The translations under genes were made by a program, and so were the position numbers. Below are positions 38,400-47,900 of a stretch of DNA of 64,000 bases, one piece after another. The DNA comes from Hymenobacter sp. HSC-4F20 (GTDB taxonomy: Bacteria; Bacteroidota; Bacteroidia; Cytophagales; Hymenobacteraceae). A model generated the notes under the pieces. That model was given only the letters and a program-made list of their open reading frames with translations. It had not been told where the DNA came from and did not search any database. How positions within the stretch are numbered: position 1 is the first letter of the stretch; the number at the start of each line of letters is the position of its first letter. Where the stretch lies: contig NZ_JAHZTD010000002.1 in NCBI RefSeq assembly GCF_019599275.1, forward strand, positions 310,001 to 374,000, written 5' to 3'.

Positions 38400-39598
38400 T
38401 TGAACAGCTCCATTGCCTGGTCGAGCTTCTCGTTAACGATTTTGGCGTAGATCTGCGTCGTGTTGATGGATGCATGACCCATGAGCTTCGACACCAGCTC
38501 AATTGGTATGCCTTTCGTCAGCGCTCGGGTAGCGAAGGTATGTCGTGAACTGTGGAAGCTGATCGATTTCTCTAGCCCGGCCCGCGTTGCAATCATCTTC
38601 AGATTTTTGTTGGCGTAGGCTGTAGCCGACGAAATGGACCGGTACAACCTCTGCGGGTCAGAGTAGTCAACATCGGCGCGGAAAAACGGAAAGATATACG
38701 CGGAGGACTTGTTACTAGCTCCGCGATAATGCGCCAAGAGTTCGAGTGCCCGATTCGGCAGCATTACCGATACTGCATCACCCGTCTTGTGCATCGTCAG
38801 ACGGATGTGCGTGCCTGAAAAGTGTTCCCACTTGAGTTGCAGCAGGTCGGAAATGCGTAGCCCGCCCGCGTAGGTGGCGAAAACGAATAGGTTGCGGTGG
38901 TGCCACAACTTGGTACCTTCTTTCAACGGCACAGCCTCCAGCAACATCAGTTCATCTTCAGTAAGGTAGGATTTGGTGGTCTTCTCCAACTTGAGTTTGA
39001 ACTTCCGAAACGGGTCACGCTCAGGCGACACCAAGTCTTCCGACATGGCGTTATTGAAGAGCTTGCGGAAGATCTTGAGGTTGGAGTGAATGGTGTTGAC
39101 CGAGTTACCCAATTTGTCCCGCAAATACGTTTCGTACTGCTTCAAGAAACTGACCGTAACCTCGTCGAAAAGCAGGTCGCTTGCGCCGAGAAAGATCTTA
39201 AGCTTGGAGTACACAGCCGTGGCTTTGCTCAGCGTACTGATCTTACCGTGCTTCTCTAAGGTGTGCAAGTACTGTGCGAAGTACTTTAGAAAGCTCTCCG
39301 ACGACTGCCCCATGATGGCTTTCTTGATCTGCACAGGGGAGACAAATTTCGACTCTCGTTGCAAATCCAGTGCTACCCCCTCCGCTTCGGCGACCTTCGT
39401 GGCAATAAAGGCGTTGACCCGGCTCTTGTTCGGATGCTTTCTGACGCGGCCTGCGTCGGCGTCCCAGTCCTGCGGTTTCACGCGCACACCAATGGAGATG
39501 TACTTGGGCTTTCGGTCCTTGATGATGCGCAGGTACACGGGCGCTTCGCCGGCCTTATTGATCTTCTCCTCTTTAAGGAGAACCTTCACACTTGCCAT
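38396..39598 (-). CDS. Tyrosine recombinase (integrase of element 2)
   Basis: A 400-aa integrase with an N-terminal arm domain (KVLLKEEKINKAGEAPVYLRI), a SAM-like core-binding domain (about 100-200) and a catalytic domain: Arg I in GGLRISDLL near residue 249, HSSRH near 349, the second His in GHAS near 372 and the Tyr nucleophile in QIYAK near 382. It starts 188 bp from the right attachment core and reads away from it, the usual place for an integrase. It probably binds the AGGTAAAAC repeats inside both ends. Confidence 0.9.
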   Translation of the reverse strand: MASVKVLLKEEKINKAGEAPVYLRIIKDRKPKYISIGVRVKPQDWDADAGRVRKHPNKSRVNAFIATKVAEAEGVALDLQRESKFVSPVQIKKAIMGQSSESFLKYFAQYLHTLEKHGKISTLSKATAVYSKLKIFLGASDLLFDEVTVSFLKQYETYLRDKLGNSVNTIHSNLKIFRKLFNNAMSEDLVSPERDPFRKFKLKLEKTTKSYLTEDELMLLEAVPLKEGTKLWHHRNLFVFATYAGGLRISDLLQLKWEHFSGTHIRLTMHKTGDAVSVMLPNRALELLAHYRGASNKSSAYIFPFFRADVDYSDPQRLYRSISSATAYANKNLKMIATRAGLEKSISFHSSRHTFATRALTKGIPIELVSKLMGHASINTTQIYAKIVNEKLDQAMELFN

Positions 39599-39647
39599 GT
39601 AGTTGGGGTCACGACTTCCTCATCAAAGTTACGACGCCGAACGGTCA

Positions 39648-39669
39648 GGTAAAACAAAGAGGTAAAACA
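39648..39669. repeat. Arm-type repeats of element 2, right end
   Basis: AGGTAAAAC occurs at 39648-39656 and 39661-39669, matching the repeats at 11663-11699 inside the other end. They lie between the integrase start and the right attachment core. Confidence 0.55.
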
Positions 39670-39785
39670 TCGATATCATTTTCGTTCAACATCGTGCATC
39701 GAAAACTAAACAGCGAAACGCCAAAAGAGCACCATAAGCAGCAAAACGACGCATTTAGAAGAATACGAGTGCAATTACCGCAGTC

Positions 39786-39799
39786 CCTACGTGACCACA
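39786..39799. repeat. Right attachment-site core of element 2
   Basis: CCTACGTGACCACA is identical to 11595-11608. It lies just beyond a terminator-like hairpin at the end of the chromosomal transporter gene, so the element sits in an intergenic site rather than in a tRNA. Confidence 0.6.
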
Positions 39800-39800
39800 G

Positions 39801-39835
39801 AAACGGCCTCTAGCACTCTGCTAGAGGCCGTTTTC
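39801..39835. terminator. Terminator of the MHS transporter gene
   Basis: AAACGGCCTCTAG pairs with CTAGAGGCCGTTT around a 7-base loop. The stop codon of the transporter gene lies in the right arm. T-rich sequence flanks the hairpin. Confidence 0.6.
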
Positions 39836-41212
39836 TTTTTCGGCCTGTCCTCCGGACAGGAAGGCGGTTTCGGGCATGGTGAGCAGTACCGGCAGCACCA
39901 GCAGCGCAACCAGGGCAATCATAGCGCCGGGCACGAGCGGCCAGCCGGTGCGGGTGATGAGCAGCTCGGCTGCAAACGGCGTGAGCCCCCCGAACACAGC
40001 GGTGGCAGCCGTAGCCCCCAGAGCCAGCCCGCTCAACCGACCCTCACCGGGGAATTGCTCGGCCGTGGCGGCCGCCCCAACGGCACTAACGCCCCCAGCC
40101 ACTGCGGCCAGCACCACCGCACCGACAACGGCCTGCTGGATACTGCCTCCGCGCATGAGTGCGAACAGCGTGATAGGCAGCAGAGCGCTGGCCCCAGCCA
40201 GCCCGACCAGTACGGGCTTACGGCCCAGCCAGTCGGAGAGCACTCCAACAACGGGCGTGACCAAGATGACGACTACAGCAGCAATTGTCGAGAGCCCTAG
40301 GGCCTCGCTTTCCCCGCGCTGGCCGGTAGTGGCCAAGAAGGTCGGCACGTAGGTAATGCCAACGTAATACGTAATGGAGCCCAAGGCTGAGATGCAGAAC
40401 GTGCGCAGAATAGCAGCCCGGTGGTGGCGTAGGGTATAGCGCAGCGGGGAGACAGGAACCGTGCCCGCCTCCTGCTGCCGCTCAAAGTCGGGAGACTCCT
40501 GCATGGTGGAGCGGGCCAACCACACACCGCCGGCCAGAGCCGCGCCCAGTAGAAAGGGCAGGCGCCACCCCCAGGCGTCGACGCTGGCGGCCGGCAACCC
40601 GTACAGGAGCAGAGCGCATACGCCCACGGCCAGCAGGGCCCCTACCTCACTGGCGGCAGCGGCCAGGGAAGTAACCAGGCCGCGGCGGTCCGGGCGGGCC
40701 CCTTCCAGCAGGTAGGCTACCACGCCGGTGTACTCGCCTCCTACCGAAAAGGCCATCAGGCAGCGCAGCAACAGCAACAGCCCGCCAGCCCAGGCGCCAA
40801 GCTGGGCGTGGGTGGGCAGCAGCGCCGTAGCCAGCATGGCTCCCGTCATCAGGGCCATAGACAACAGCATCATCTGCCGCCGGCCGTACCGGTCGCCAAT
40901 ATGTCCGAAGAACAGGGCCCCCAGGGGCCGCATCAGGTAGGACACGGCAAACCCGCCCAGGGCCGTGAGCAGCGAGGCGGCGCCCGGACCAAAAAATACC
41001 CGCGAGAGGACGGTAGCAAAGTAAAGACAGAGCGTGAAGTCGTACCACTCAATGATGGTGGAGCAGGCAGCTACTGCCAGGGAAGCGCGGGAAAGCGCTA
41101 CCCGAGAGGTAGAATAATCAGGCGAGGAAGGGGGCACGGGTTTGCTTGGCGGTTTGGTAAGACGTAATAAGACGGAAACAAATAACAGTCTATGGCAGGT
41201 AGGGCCGCTCAC
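39821..41212 (-). CDS. MHS-type major facilitator transporter
   Basis: A protein of up to 463 aa with about twelve transmembrane segments. The N-terminal WYDFTLCLYF motif, the GHIGDRYGRR loop between helices 2 and 3, and the LSDWLGRKP loop after helix 8 place it in the metabolite:H+ symporter group (ProP/KgtP-like), which imports osmolytes or organic acids. The first about 30 residues are doubtful; a start nearer to the STSRVALSRASLAVA segment is possible. It ends at the element boundary and belongs to the host chromosome. Confidence 0.85.
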   Translation of the reverse strand: MSGPTCHRLLFVSVLLRLTKPPSKPVPPSSPDYSTSRVALSRASLAVAACSTIIEWYDFTLCLYFATVLSRVFFGPGAASLLTALGGFAVSYLMRPLGALFFGHIGDRYGRRQMMLLSMALMTGAMLATALLPTHAQLGAWAGGLLLLLRCLMAFSVGGEYTGVVAYLLEGARPDRRGLVTSLAAAASEVGALLAVGVCALLLYGLPAASVDAWGWRLPFLLGAALAGGVWLARSTMQESPDFERQQEAGTVPVSPLRYTLRHHRAAILRTFCISALGSITYYVGITYVPTFLATTGQRGESEALGLSTIAAVVVILVTPVVGVLSDWLGRKPVLVGLAGASALLPITLFALMRGGSIQQAVVGAVVLAAVAGGVSAVGAAATAEQFPGEGRLSGLALGATAATAVFGGLTPFAAELLITRTGWPLVPGAMIALVALLVLPVLLTMPETAFLSGGQAEKENGL

Positions 41213-41231
41213 TTCTTACCATACGCAGCAG

Positions 41232-41426
41232 TCAAACAAAGGCGACACCCCACTTCACGCCCATGTAACCCAAACCGCCGAGACCAACCACCGCCAGTCC
41301 ATGCCCTTGGCCCACACCCCAGTATTTCAGGGGCAAATAGATAGTGATGCCGACGCAGAGTAGCGGTGCTACAGCCGCCAGGTTGAGCTTCTCGGACACG
41401 CGCACTACACATTCTTCACGCACCAC
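41232..41426 (-). pseudogene. Zinc alcohol dehydrogenase fragment
   Basis: About 64 residues match the middle of a zinc-dependent alcohol dehydrogenase of the YahK type (KLNLAAVAPLLCVGITIY, then GLGGLGYMGVKW with the Rossmann GxGxxG pattern). The N-terminal zinc-binding part and the C-terminus are missing. It follows the degraded cupin gene directly in the same direction. Confidence 0.7.
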
Positions 41427-41790
41427 TATGGTGGTAGAGTAGCCCGGTTACCACCCCCTTTTCGGTGTAGACGCGGAGGGCAATGTGCCTCATGCCTTGC
41501 CCGGGCGAAGCCCCGTGCCAGTGCTCCACGCGCCGGGGTGGGCCTTGCCCACCTCACCCTTGCGCCGCAGCCGGGTGGGCTGGCCTTTTTCCTGGTAGTA
41601 GCCTACCCCGGCCGTTACCATCAAAATCTGCCCGGCCGGGTGCGAGTGCCACTTGTTGCGAGCCCCTGGCTCGAAGGTTACGTCGCCGACGGTACAGTTG
41701 GTAGAGGTGTCGCTCACAACCATGGTTACCCAGGCGGTGCCAGTGAACTAGTCAGCCGGGCTACGCTTGGTGTCGGCCGGGGTTTGCAGT
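41416..41790 (-). pseudogene. Degraded cupin gene
   Basis: Two frames together match the cupin at 13902-14390. The segment FTGTAWVT is followed by VGDVTFEPGARNKWHSHPAGQI and YYQEKGQPTRL. After RRKGEV a frameshift is needed to continue VEHWHGASPGQGM. A TAG stop precedes FTGTAW. The start is approximate. The cluster of remnants next to the element border suggests an older relative of the cassette on the chromosome. Confidence 0.65.
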
Positions 41791-42246
41791 GCGTTGGTTA
41801 AGGAGCCTGTAGGAAGCAGACACAAACAACACTTCTGACCTACAAGCACGTACCCGCCGGGTGCATATACAAGTATCTCTACCTCGTCCGGAAGCTACGT
41901 TCTGAGCGTGGCAGAAGCTTAGTCTAACCCGGGGTCTGCTACAAAGGTCCTCTACCTCTTCAGGTTCAGGCAACGACAAGCAAAGAGACTGGTAAGACTT
42001 TCAACTAATCAGCCTCAGCCGCCCCAGAGTCGCCCGAAGCGCCCTGCGTCTTGCTGGCTGGCACAAGGCGGCCGTAACCAGCCGATAACTCCATGTGCAT
42101 ATACCATAGTGGGGCGCTTACAGCAGAGAGTGGCCTGGCTTTTCCCAGGTAGAGAAAAGTAGATGAGTTATTGTCTCACCAAGGGATTTTTTTACGGGAA
42201 TACGCGTTTACAGGCCACGCTCTTGTTTTCTACTATTCACACCTGT
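41791..42246. other. Intergenic region without recognised features
   Basis: About 450 bp between gene remnants and the next intact gene. No convincing frame, repeat or RNA was seen. Confidence 0.4.
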
Positions 42247-42654
42247 ATGCAACTCGTCGCCTATCGGCCTGAATACCGAATTTATCTGGATACATTACAA
42301 AACCACGTTGTGTACGAGCGCCGGGAAGAGCAAACGCTGGCTCAGGACATGCCCTATTTCCTGGCTGACTGGCACCGGGTTTTGGCGCGTCTGCAACCTG
42401 GCTTCACCATGCTCTGCGACGTATCGCACACGCTGGGTCCCAACGTGCGGCTGGTGCCGCTGTACGTGCAACTGCGCGAGCTGCTGAACGCTGCCGGTCT
42501 GGCGCTGCTGGCCGAAGTGCATCCTCCTTCCCTGACCATGCAGGCCCTGAGCCGGTTGCTCAGCGAGCGGTCGGCGCTGCCAGTGCACCGGTTTACCAAC
42601 CGGGCAGAGGCCGAGTACTTTCTGCTAGGCCACAGCCTGGCGCAGCCAGCGTAG
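42247..42654 (+). CDS. Hypothetical protein (135 aa)
   Basis: ATG 42247 is chosen as start; the upstream extension has no protein-like pattern. The 135-residue product resembles the small helical/strand proteins of unknown function with a STAS- or sensor-like layout (YRIYLDTLQNHVVYERREEQ, then MLCDVSHTLGPNVRLVPLYVQLRELLNAAGLALLAEV). No signal peptide or catalytic site is seen. It precedes the ferredoxin reductase gene. Confidence 0.5.
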   Translation: MQLVAYRPEYRIYLDTLQNHVVYERREEQTLAQDMPYFLADWHRVLARLQPGFTMLCDVSHTLGPNVRLVPLYVQLRELLNAAGLALLAEVHPPSLTMQALSRLLSERSALPVHRFTNRAEAEYFLLGHSLAQPA

Positions 42655-42699
42655 TCCACCGAGAGCAGGTGCAGGCTGGGCTTGCTAGCGTGCTGTGCC

Positions 42700-42707
42700 T
42701 ATCTTTG
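42700..42707 (+). promoter_or_regulatory. Candidate -7 box of the ferredoxin reductase gene
   Basis: TATCTTTG matches the Bacteroidota -7 consensus TAnnTTTG and lies about 96 bp upstream of the ferredoxin reductase start. A clear TTTG -33 element at the right spacing is not seen. Confidence 0.4.
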
Positions 42708-42802
42708 CGCCCGCACGAGAAGGTGCTGCCACCGTTTTGGCAGGCCCGCTGGGTATACACCAGTGCTGCGCGCGCCCTGTTTTGTCTTCTCATTTTTTGC
42801 TA

Positions 42803-43816
42803 ATGAGCTCCATTTCCACTGATATCTGCATAATTGGCGCCGGCCCGGTGGGGCTGTTTGCCGTATTCGAAGCCGGCCTGCTGAAGCTGCGCTGCCACGT
42901 AGTGGACGCCCTACCCCAGGTGGGCGGACAGCTCTCGGAGATTTATCCCAAGAAGCCCATTTACGACATCCCGGGGTTTCCGGAAGTGCTGGCCGGCGAC
43001 CTGGTGCAGAACCTGATGCGGCAGATTGAGCCCTTCCACCCCACCTTTACGCTGGGCGAACGGGTAGAAGGCTACCAGAAGCTGGAAGATGGCTCGTTTC
43101 GGGTCACGACGGCCGATGGCACCGAAATTCTGTGCAAAGCCATTGCCATTGCCGGGGGACTAGGCTCGTTTGAGCCGCGCAAACCCGCTATTGACAGCTT
43201 AACTGACTTTGAAGGCGGCAAGGGCGTATACTACATGGTGCGCGACCCGGAAACCTTCCGCAACCAGCGCCTGGTTATTGCCGGCGGCGGCGACTCGGCC
43301 CTGGACTGGACTATTTTCCTGGCCGATGTGGCCAAAGAAGTAACCTTGGTGCACCGCGGCACTACCTTCCGTGGAGCCGCCGATTCAGCCGAGAAAGTGA
43401 AAAACCTGCACGAGGCTGGTAAAGTGAAGCTGGTGCTGAGTAGTAACGTCACCCACGTACACGGCAACGGACGCCTGAACGCCGTAACCATCACGGCCAA
43501 CGATGGCGTCGCTGAGCAGGTGGAGGCGGACTCCTTTATTCCTCTCTTCGGCCTTACGCCCAAGCTCGGCCCCATCGGCGAGTGGGGGCTGGCGCTGGAA
43601 GATGATGCCGTGAAAGTAAACACGGTAGACTACTCCACTTCTGAGCCTGGCATCTACGCCATCGGCGACATCAACACCTACCCTGGCAAGCTCAAGCTAA
43701 TTTTGTGCGGCTTCCACGAGGCAGCTCTCATGTGCCAGGGGGCCTTCAAATACATCAACCCCGACAAAAAATACGTGCTCAAGTACACTACCGTCAACGG
43801 GGTACCCACTTTGTAA
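42803..43816 (+). CDS. Ferredoxin--NADP reductase, thioredoxin-reductase type
   Basis: A 337-aa flavoprotein starting at ATG 42803. It has the FAD-binding GAGPVGLFA near residue 12, the GGDSALDW NADPH-binding segment near residue 165 and the C-terminal IYAIGDINTYPGKLKLI FAD contact. It lacks the CxxC redox pair of thioredoxin reductases, as expected for ferredoxin--NADP reductases of this group. It is followed by a ferredoxin gene in the same direction, its likely partner. Confidence 0.88.
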   Translation: MSSISTDICIIGAGPVGLFAVFEAGLLKLRCHVVDALPQVGGQLSEIYPKKPIYDIPGFPEVLAGDLVQNLMRQIEPFHPTFTLGERVEGYQKLEDGSFRVTTADGTEILCKAIAIAGGLGSFEPRKPAIDSLTDFEGGKGVYYMVRDPETFRNQRLVIAGGGDSALDWTIFLADVAKEVTLVHRGTTFRGAADSAEKVKNLHEAGKVKLVLSSNVTHVHGNGRLNAVTITANDGVAEQVEADSFIPLFGLTPKLGPIGEWGLALEDDAVKVNTVDYSTSEPGIYAIGDINTYPGKLKLILCGFHEAALMCQGAFKYINPDKKYVLKYTTVNGVPTL

Positions 43817-43932
43817 GTGAACGGGTGAACGGGTGAGTTTTATGAGTGGGCATAACCCGGGCAGCGCAAGCCGGGCCGCCACACATCCAACTCACTCGTT
43901 CACTACCTCTCACTATCTCACCAGTAATATTT

Positions 43933-44259
43933 ATGACCGACGAAGTACGCGTATACGTGGAGGAAACCCCAGGCCAGCGCCGGGAGGTAGTAGCCCCCAC
44001 CGATATGGGCCTGAGCCTGATGGAGATTCTGAAAGCTGATGGCTACGACATTCAGGCCACCTGCGGCGGCATGGCCCTGTGCGGCACCTGCCACGTAGAG
44101 GTGCTGGCAGGCCCGGAACTGCCCGAGCCCGGTGACGACGAGCTGGCCATGTTGGAAAGCCTGCCCGTGATGACCCAGGGCAGCCGCCTTTCCTGCCAGA
44201 TCCGGATTACGCCCCGCATTGATGGGCTGGTAGTGCGCCTGATGCCCCAGGACGCCTAA
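43933..44259 (+). CDS. [2Fe-2S] ferredoxin
   Basis: A 108-aa adrenodoxin-type ferredoxin. ATG 43933 is chosen. The cluster ligands are in CGGMALCGTCH (C-x5-C-x2-C near residues 44-53) with the fourth Cys in SRLSCQI near 89. The protein is acidic, as usual. It lies 116 bp after the ferredoxin reductase gene, with which it forms an electron-transfer pair. Confidence 0.9.
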   Translation: MTDEVRVYVEETPGQRREVVAPTDMGLSLMEILKADGYDIQATCGGMALCGTCHVEVLAGPELPEPGDDELAMLESLPVMTQGSRLSCQIRITPRIDGLVVRLMPQDA

Positions 44260-44303
44260 CCCACCCGGGGCTGCAAACGGCCGCTTACCGCCGACCTGCC
44301 AGC

Positions 44304-44354
44304 AAAACGCCAAGAGCCGCTCCAATGATACTTGGAGCGGCTCTTGGCGTTTTG
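44304..44354. terminator. Bidirectional terminator
   Basis: AACGCCAAGAGCCGCTCCAA pairs with TTGGAGCGGCTCTTGGCGTT around a short loop, flanked by A and T runs. It separates convergent genes. Confidence 0.8.
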
Positions 44355-44370
44355 TACCTGCGCAGAATGC

Positions 44371-44838
44371 TTAGCGCCGACGGCGGCTGGTAACTTTCTT
44401 TTTGGTGGCTGATTTCTTCGCCGTTGTTTTCCGGCGCGCTGAGGAGCCGGTGCGGTGGCTGCTGGCGCGGCGGTGGGAACTGGAGGAGTGCCGGGCGCTG
44501 CTGGTATGGTGCACGGCGGCGGGAGCCGCTTTGGCTTCTGTGGCTTCGGCGGGCTTATCTTCCTCCGTGGCTTCGAGGTTGCGGGCTGTCACTTCCACCG
44601 CCGGCTGATTGACCGCAGTTTCTTCGGCTGCCGCACGCAGGGTAGCTGCCTGCTTCCGGCGTATGGGCATTAGAAAATCGCGCTCGGCGCGCTCCTGTGC
44701 CGATAGTTTTTCCTCCCCTGGCAGATGCGTGGGGGTTGTGGTGGCTGCTTTCGTTTTTTTGTCTCCCTGAGCCCAGGCCGAGGTGCTGCTTAGCAGCAGC
44801 ACGGCGGCAATTAAACCTAGTTTACGCATCAACTTCAT
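44371..44838 (-). CDS. Secreted Ala/Ser/Arg-rich basic protein
   Basis: A protein of about 155 aa. ATG 44838 (or 44829) gives a clean Sec signal peptide (LGLIAAVLLLSSTSAWAQ). The mature part is low-complexity: an acidic Ala/Glu stretch, then His/Ser/Arg-rich repeats and a very basic C-terminus of Arg/Lys/Thr. No enzyme motif is present. It may be a disordered envelope or nucleic-acid-binding protein; the function is unknown. Confidence 0.55.
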   Translation of the reverse strand: MKLMRKLGLIAAVLLLSSTSAWAQGDKKTKAATTTPTHLPGEEKLSAQERAERDFLMPIRRKQAATLRAAAEETAVNQPAVEVTARNLEATEEDKPAEATEAKAAPAAVHHTSSARHSSSSHRRASSHRTGSSARRKTTAKKSATKKKVTSRRRR

Positions 44839-44967
44839 CCTTCCTGAAAAACAAACGAGCCGCAAAGGTACAACCACAGGCAGGGAGTCGCAACGCAGGG
44901 CGGCGCGTAGCCTAGCACTATGCGTTAATAGTGCATATTCCCCGCCGAAAAACACCAATTTGCTCCA

Positions 44968-47900
44968 TTACTGCGGCGGAAGTATGCGCAGTCGGCTGCC
45001 CGTGGAGTGCGCAGCAAACTCTGGCGCGTAGAGACACTGGAGCTGCGAGAGGCCGCCCGAGAAATTGCCGCTTTGCGCCGCACGCAGCCGGTATTCGAAC
45101 GTATGGGTGCCTTTGGGCAGAGACCCGATAAAGAAGTTGGTGGCCGCATCGCGGGAGCTCTCGTAGTAGCCCAGCCCGCCCTGGTAGCGGTAGCCTGATG
45201 TCTGGCCAATGGGTTCCAGCCCCGCCGCCCGCTGGTCCTTGAGGTGCACGTATTCCAGGTCCTGGTCGGCGCGCAGTACCAAGCGCACCACCAGCACGTC
45301 GCCTACCCGCAGGGGTGCGGCCGTGGTGAGCGGCTGCAACACAGGGCCAGTGGCGGTGCGTTCTTCGCGGTAGAACTGGCGCGCCAGCTGCAGGCCCGCC
45401 GCGGCTGCCTGCAGCTTCTCCGGTTGCTCGAAATATTGCCAGTACAGCGCCCCCCAGGCTACCCCGGCGTCGGGCTTCTGAACGGTTACCTTACCTTGGG
45501 CAGAACTTATTTCGGCGGCTGGAAACGTGGTGGAGAAGTAACCCGTACCGGCCTGTTGGCCCGAGGGGAACACCAGGTTTCCGCCAACGCGCACCTGCAA
45601 GGGGTGGGCTGGCACCAGCCAGTTGGTACCGCGCAGCAGTAGGGCGTAGCAGGCGTCGGCGGTAGCGCGGGTGCTTTCCCAGTTCTGGACGTGCTTCTGC
45701 TGAAGCAGCCAGAGCTTCATTTCGTCCACAGCACGTTGGTCGTGCTGCACTTCGTCGAAGGCTTCGATGAGGGTGGCCTGGGTTTCGGTGGGGGCCTGCC
45801 GCCAGTAGTAGCCTCCGCGCACTTCCTTCCAGTACATGCCCAACTCGGGGCTGTGCAGGGCGTTTTCGCGGAGGGCGGTGAAGATGGCCTGCACGGTGGC
45901 CGGCTGGGTTTGCTGTCGGTGCAGCGCCAGTGCCAGCTGGGCCTGCAGGTAACGGGTCTGCTCCGGCCAGTACGCGGCCGCCTGCTGCTGGTAGAAGGCC
46001 AGGGCAGGCTGCGCGGTCTTGGCTATGGGCTCTGCGGGCCAGAAGCTGCGGGCGTACAAAGCCTGCACCTGTACATCGGACGGCCGCTGCTGCTTTAGGT
46101 TGAGACCGGGCTGCTGGCGCAGGCGGGCGTAGTCGGCGGCCAGGCGGGCATCGAGGTAGGCCAGGGCGCGGCGCAAAACTTCCTGCGCCTGGGGGGAGGT
46201 AGCCGCCCCAAGGGCTCCGAGCCTCTGCAGCTTGCCAAAGCCGGCAACTATCAACTGGGTAATGTACCGGTCATCGGGCATCTGCTCAAACCAGGGGAAA
46301 GCGCCGTTAGGGTGCTGCAGCCGGGCCAGTTGCGCCAGGGCACGGGTGGTCTCGGCCTGCAGGCGGGGCTCATCAAACAGCTCCGCGAGGCGGCGCATAC
46401 GCTCCGTTTCCGACTGCGCCTCGCGCACCCAGGGGGTTTCCTGGAGCAGCAGGGCCTTTAGTGCCGGTTGCTGCTCCAGCTTGCTGGTCAGGGCGGCGTG
46501 GTCGCCGGCAGCAGCGGCGCGCTTCCATTCCGCCAGCGTAGCTTTCAGCGGCGGGGTGCTTTGCAGGATTTTGGCGGCCAGCAGATTGGCGTACAGGCGA
46601 CTGAACACTTGCTCAGCCGACTCATGCGGGTACTCCATAAGGTAGGGCAGGGCCTGCACGGCGTACCACGCGGGGTTCGGGCTCATTTCCAGCGTAAGTG
46701 AGTAATTGCGGCGCGTGGGCGAGGTAGTGCTGGTCAGGCTTTTCAGCTCGAACTCCCGGGTAGCCGGCCCTACCAGGGACAGGGGCAGGCTTTCGGTCAT
46801 CAGCACCTGGTTGGGTAGCACCGGCAGCGTGTTTTCCTCCCCGTCCTGCACAGTGACCATGGGCGAGCTGCCGGTTGCCGGTTTATGCTGACGGCGCTGT
46901 TGCCGCTGGGCTCTCTTTTTCTCTCCTGACAACCGCGAACCGGCAACTGCCAACTCGGCCGAGGCTACTACCCGGTAGGTCAGGGCTTCTAGCGGCACCT
47001 GTCCAACGGCGGTTTCCGGAATAGTCAACTCCCAGCTTAGGGCGCGGCTCTGGCTGGCTGGCAGCTCGAAGGACAATTGGGCAGGGCTGCGAACCAGTTG
47101 ACTGGCTAACGGCTGCTGGGTACGGGCATCGAGCAGGAAAAGCTGGGCGGTACCTTGCAGGGGCTCGGCGGTGAGGTTGCTCAGCTGGGCACTCAGGCGC
47201 AGCTGGTCGCCTTCCCGGAAAAAGCGCGGAGCATTCAGCGTAACCTGCAGCTGCTTCTGCGTGACCAGCTCCCGGCGGAGCAAGCCGGAGTGAAGTTGCT
47301 GATCGTGAGCGAGGGCCAGCAGCTGCCAGCGCGTCACGGCCTCGGGCAACAGGAACTCCAGCACGGTTTCACCCTCGGCGTTAGTGCGCAACGCGGGCAT
47401 CCAAAAAGCTGTTTCGCGGAAATCCTGACGGGTAGGCACGGCCGTGAGGTTAGGGCCGGCACTCCCGCTTTCCTCGGCAGGCGGAGCCGCGGCGGCATCA
47501 CTCATCATGGCTCCGGTACCCATTTCGGCTAGCGGCGCGGCATTGGAGCGCATGCCACGAAGCCGTACCTGCACGCCGGCTACCTTACCGGGTAAGGCTC
47601 TTGCCGGAGCAACTTCTGCATCCTGCTTAACGACGGGCGGCGGGAATCGGGTGGAAATCTTGTTAGGCAGCAGCAGGTAGTCGTTGCTACTTTCTTCGTC
47701 GCCCAAGGAGAAGCCCCACCAAGCCAGATGGGGATACAGTATCGGATTTTCTTCCGGGTACGCGGCCGGGCCGAACAACTCCGTGGACTCGGCCGTATCG
47801 AAGCGGCCTTGCCAGGCCAGGCCGGCGGGGTAGTGCGCGGGCCAGAACTGCAAGCCCTCCAGATTGTGCGCCTGAAAGGCATCCAGCGACTTGTCGTAGA

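Noticed and set aside
39786..39799. Attachment core as the 3' end of a tRNA gene
   Set aside because: No cloverleaf or T-arm consensus could be found next to either copy of the repeat.
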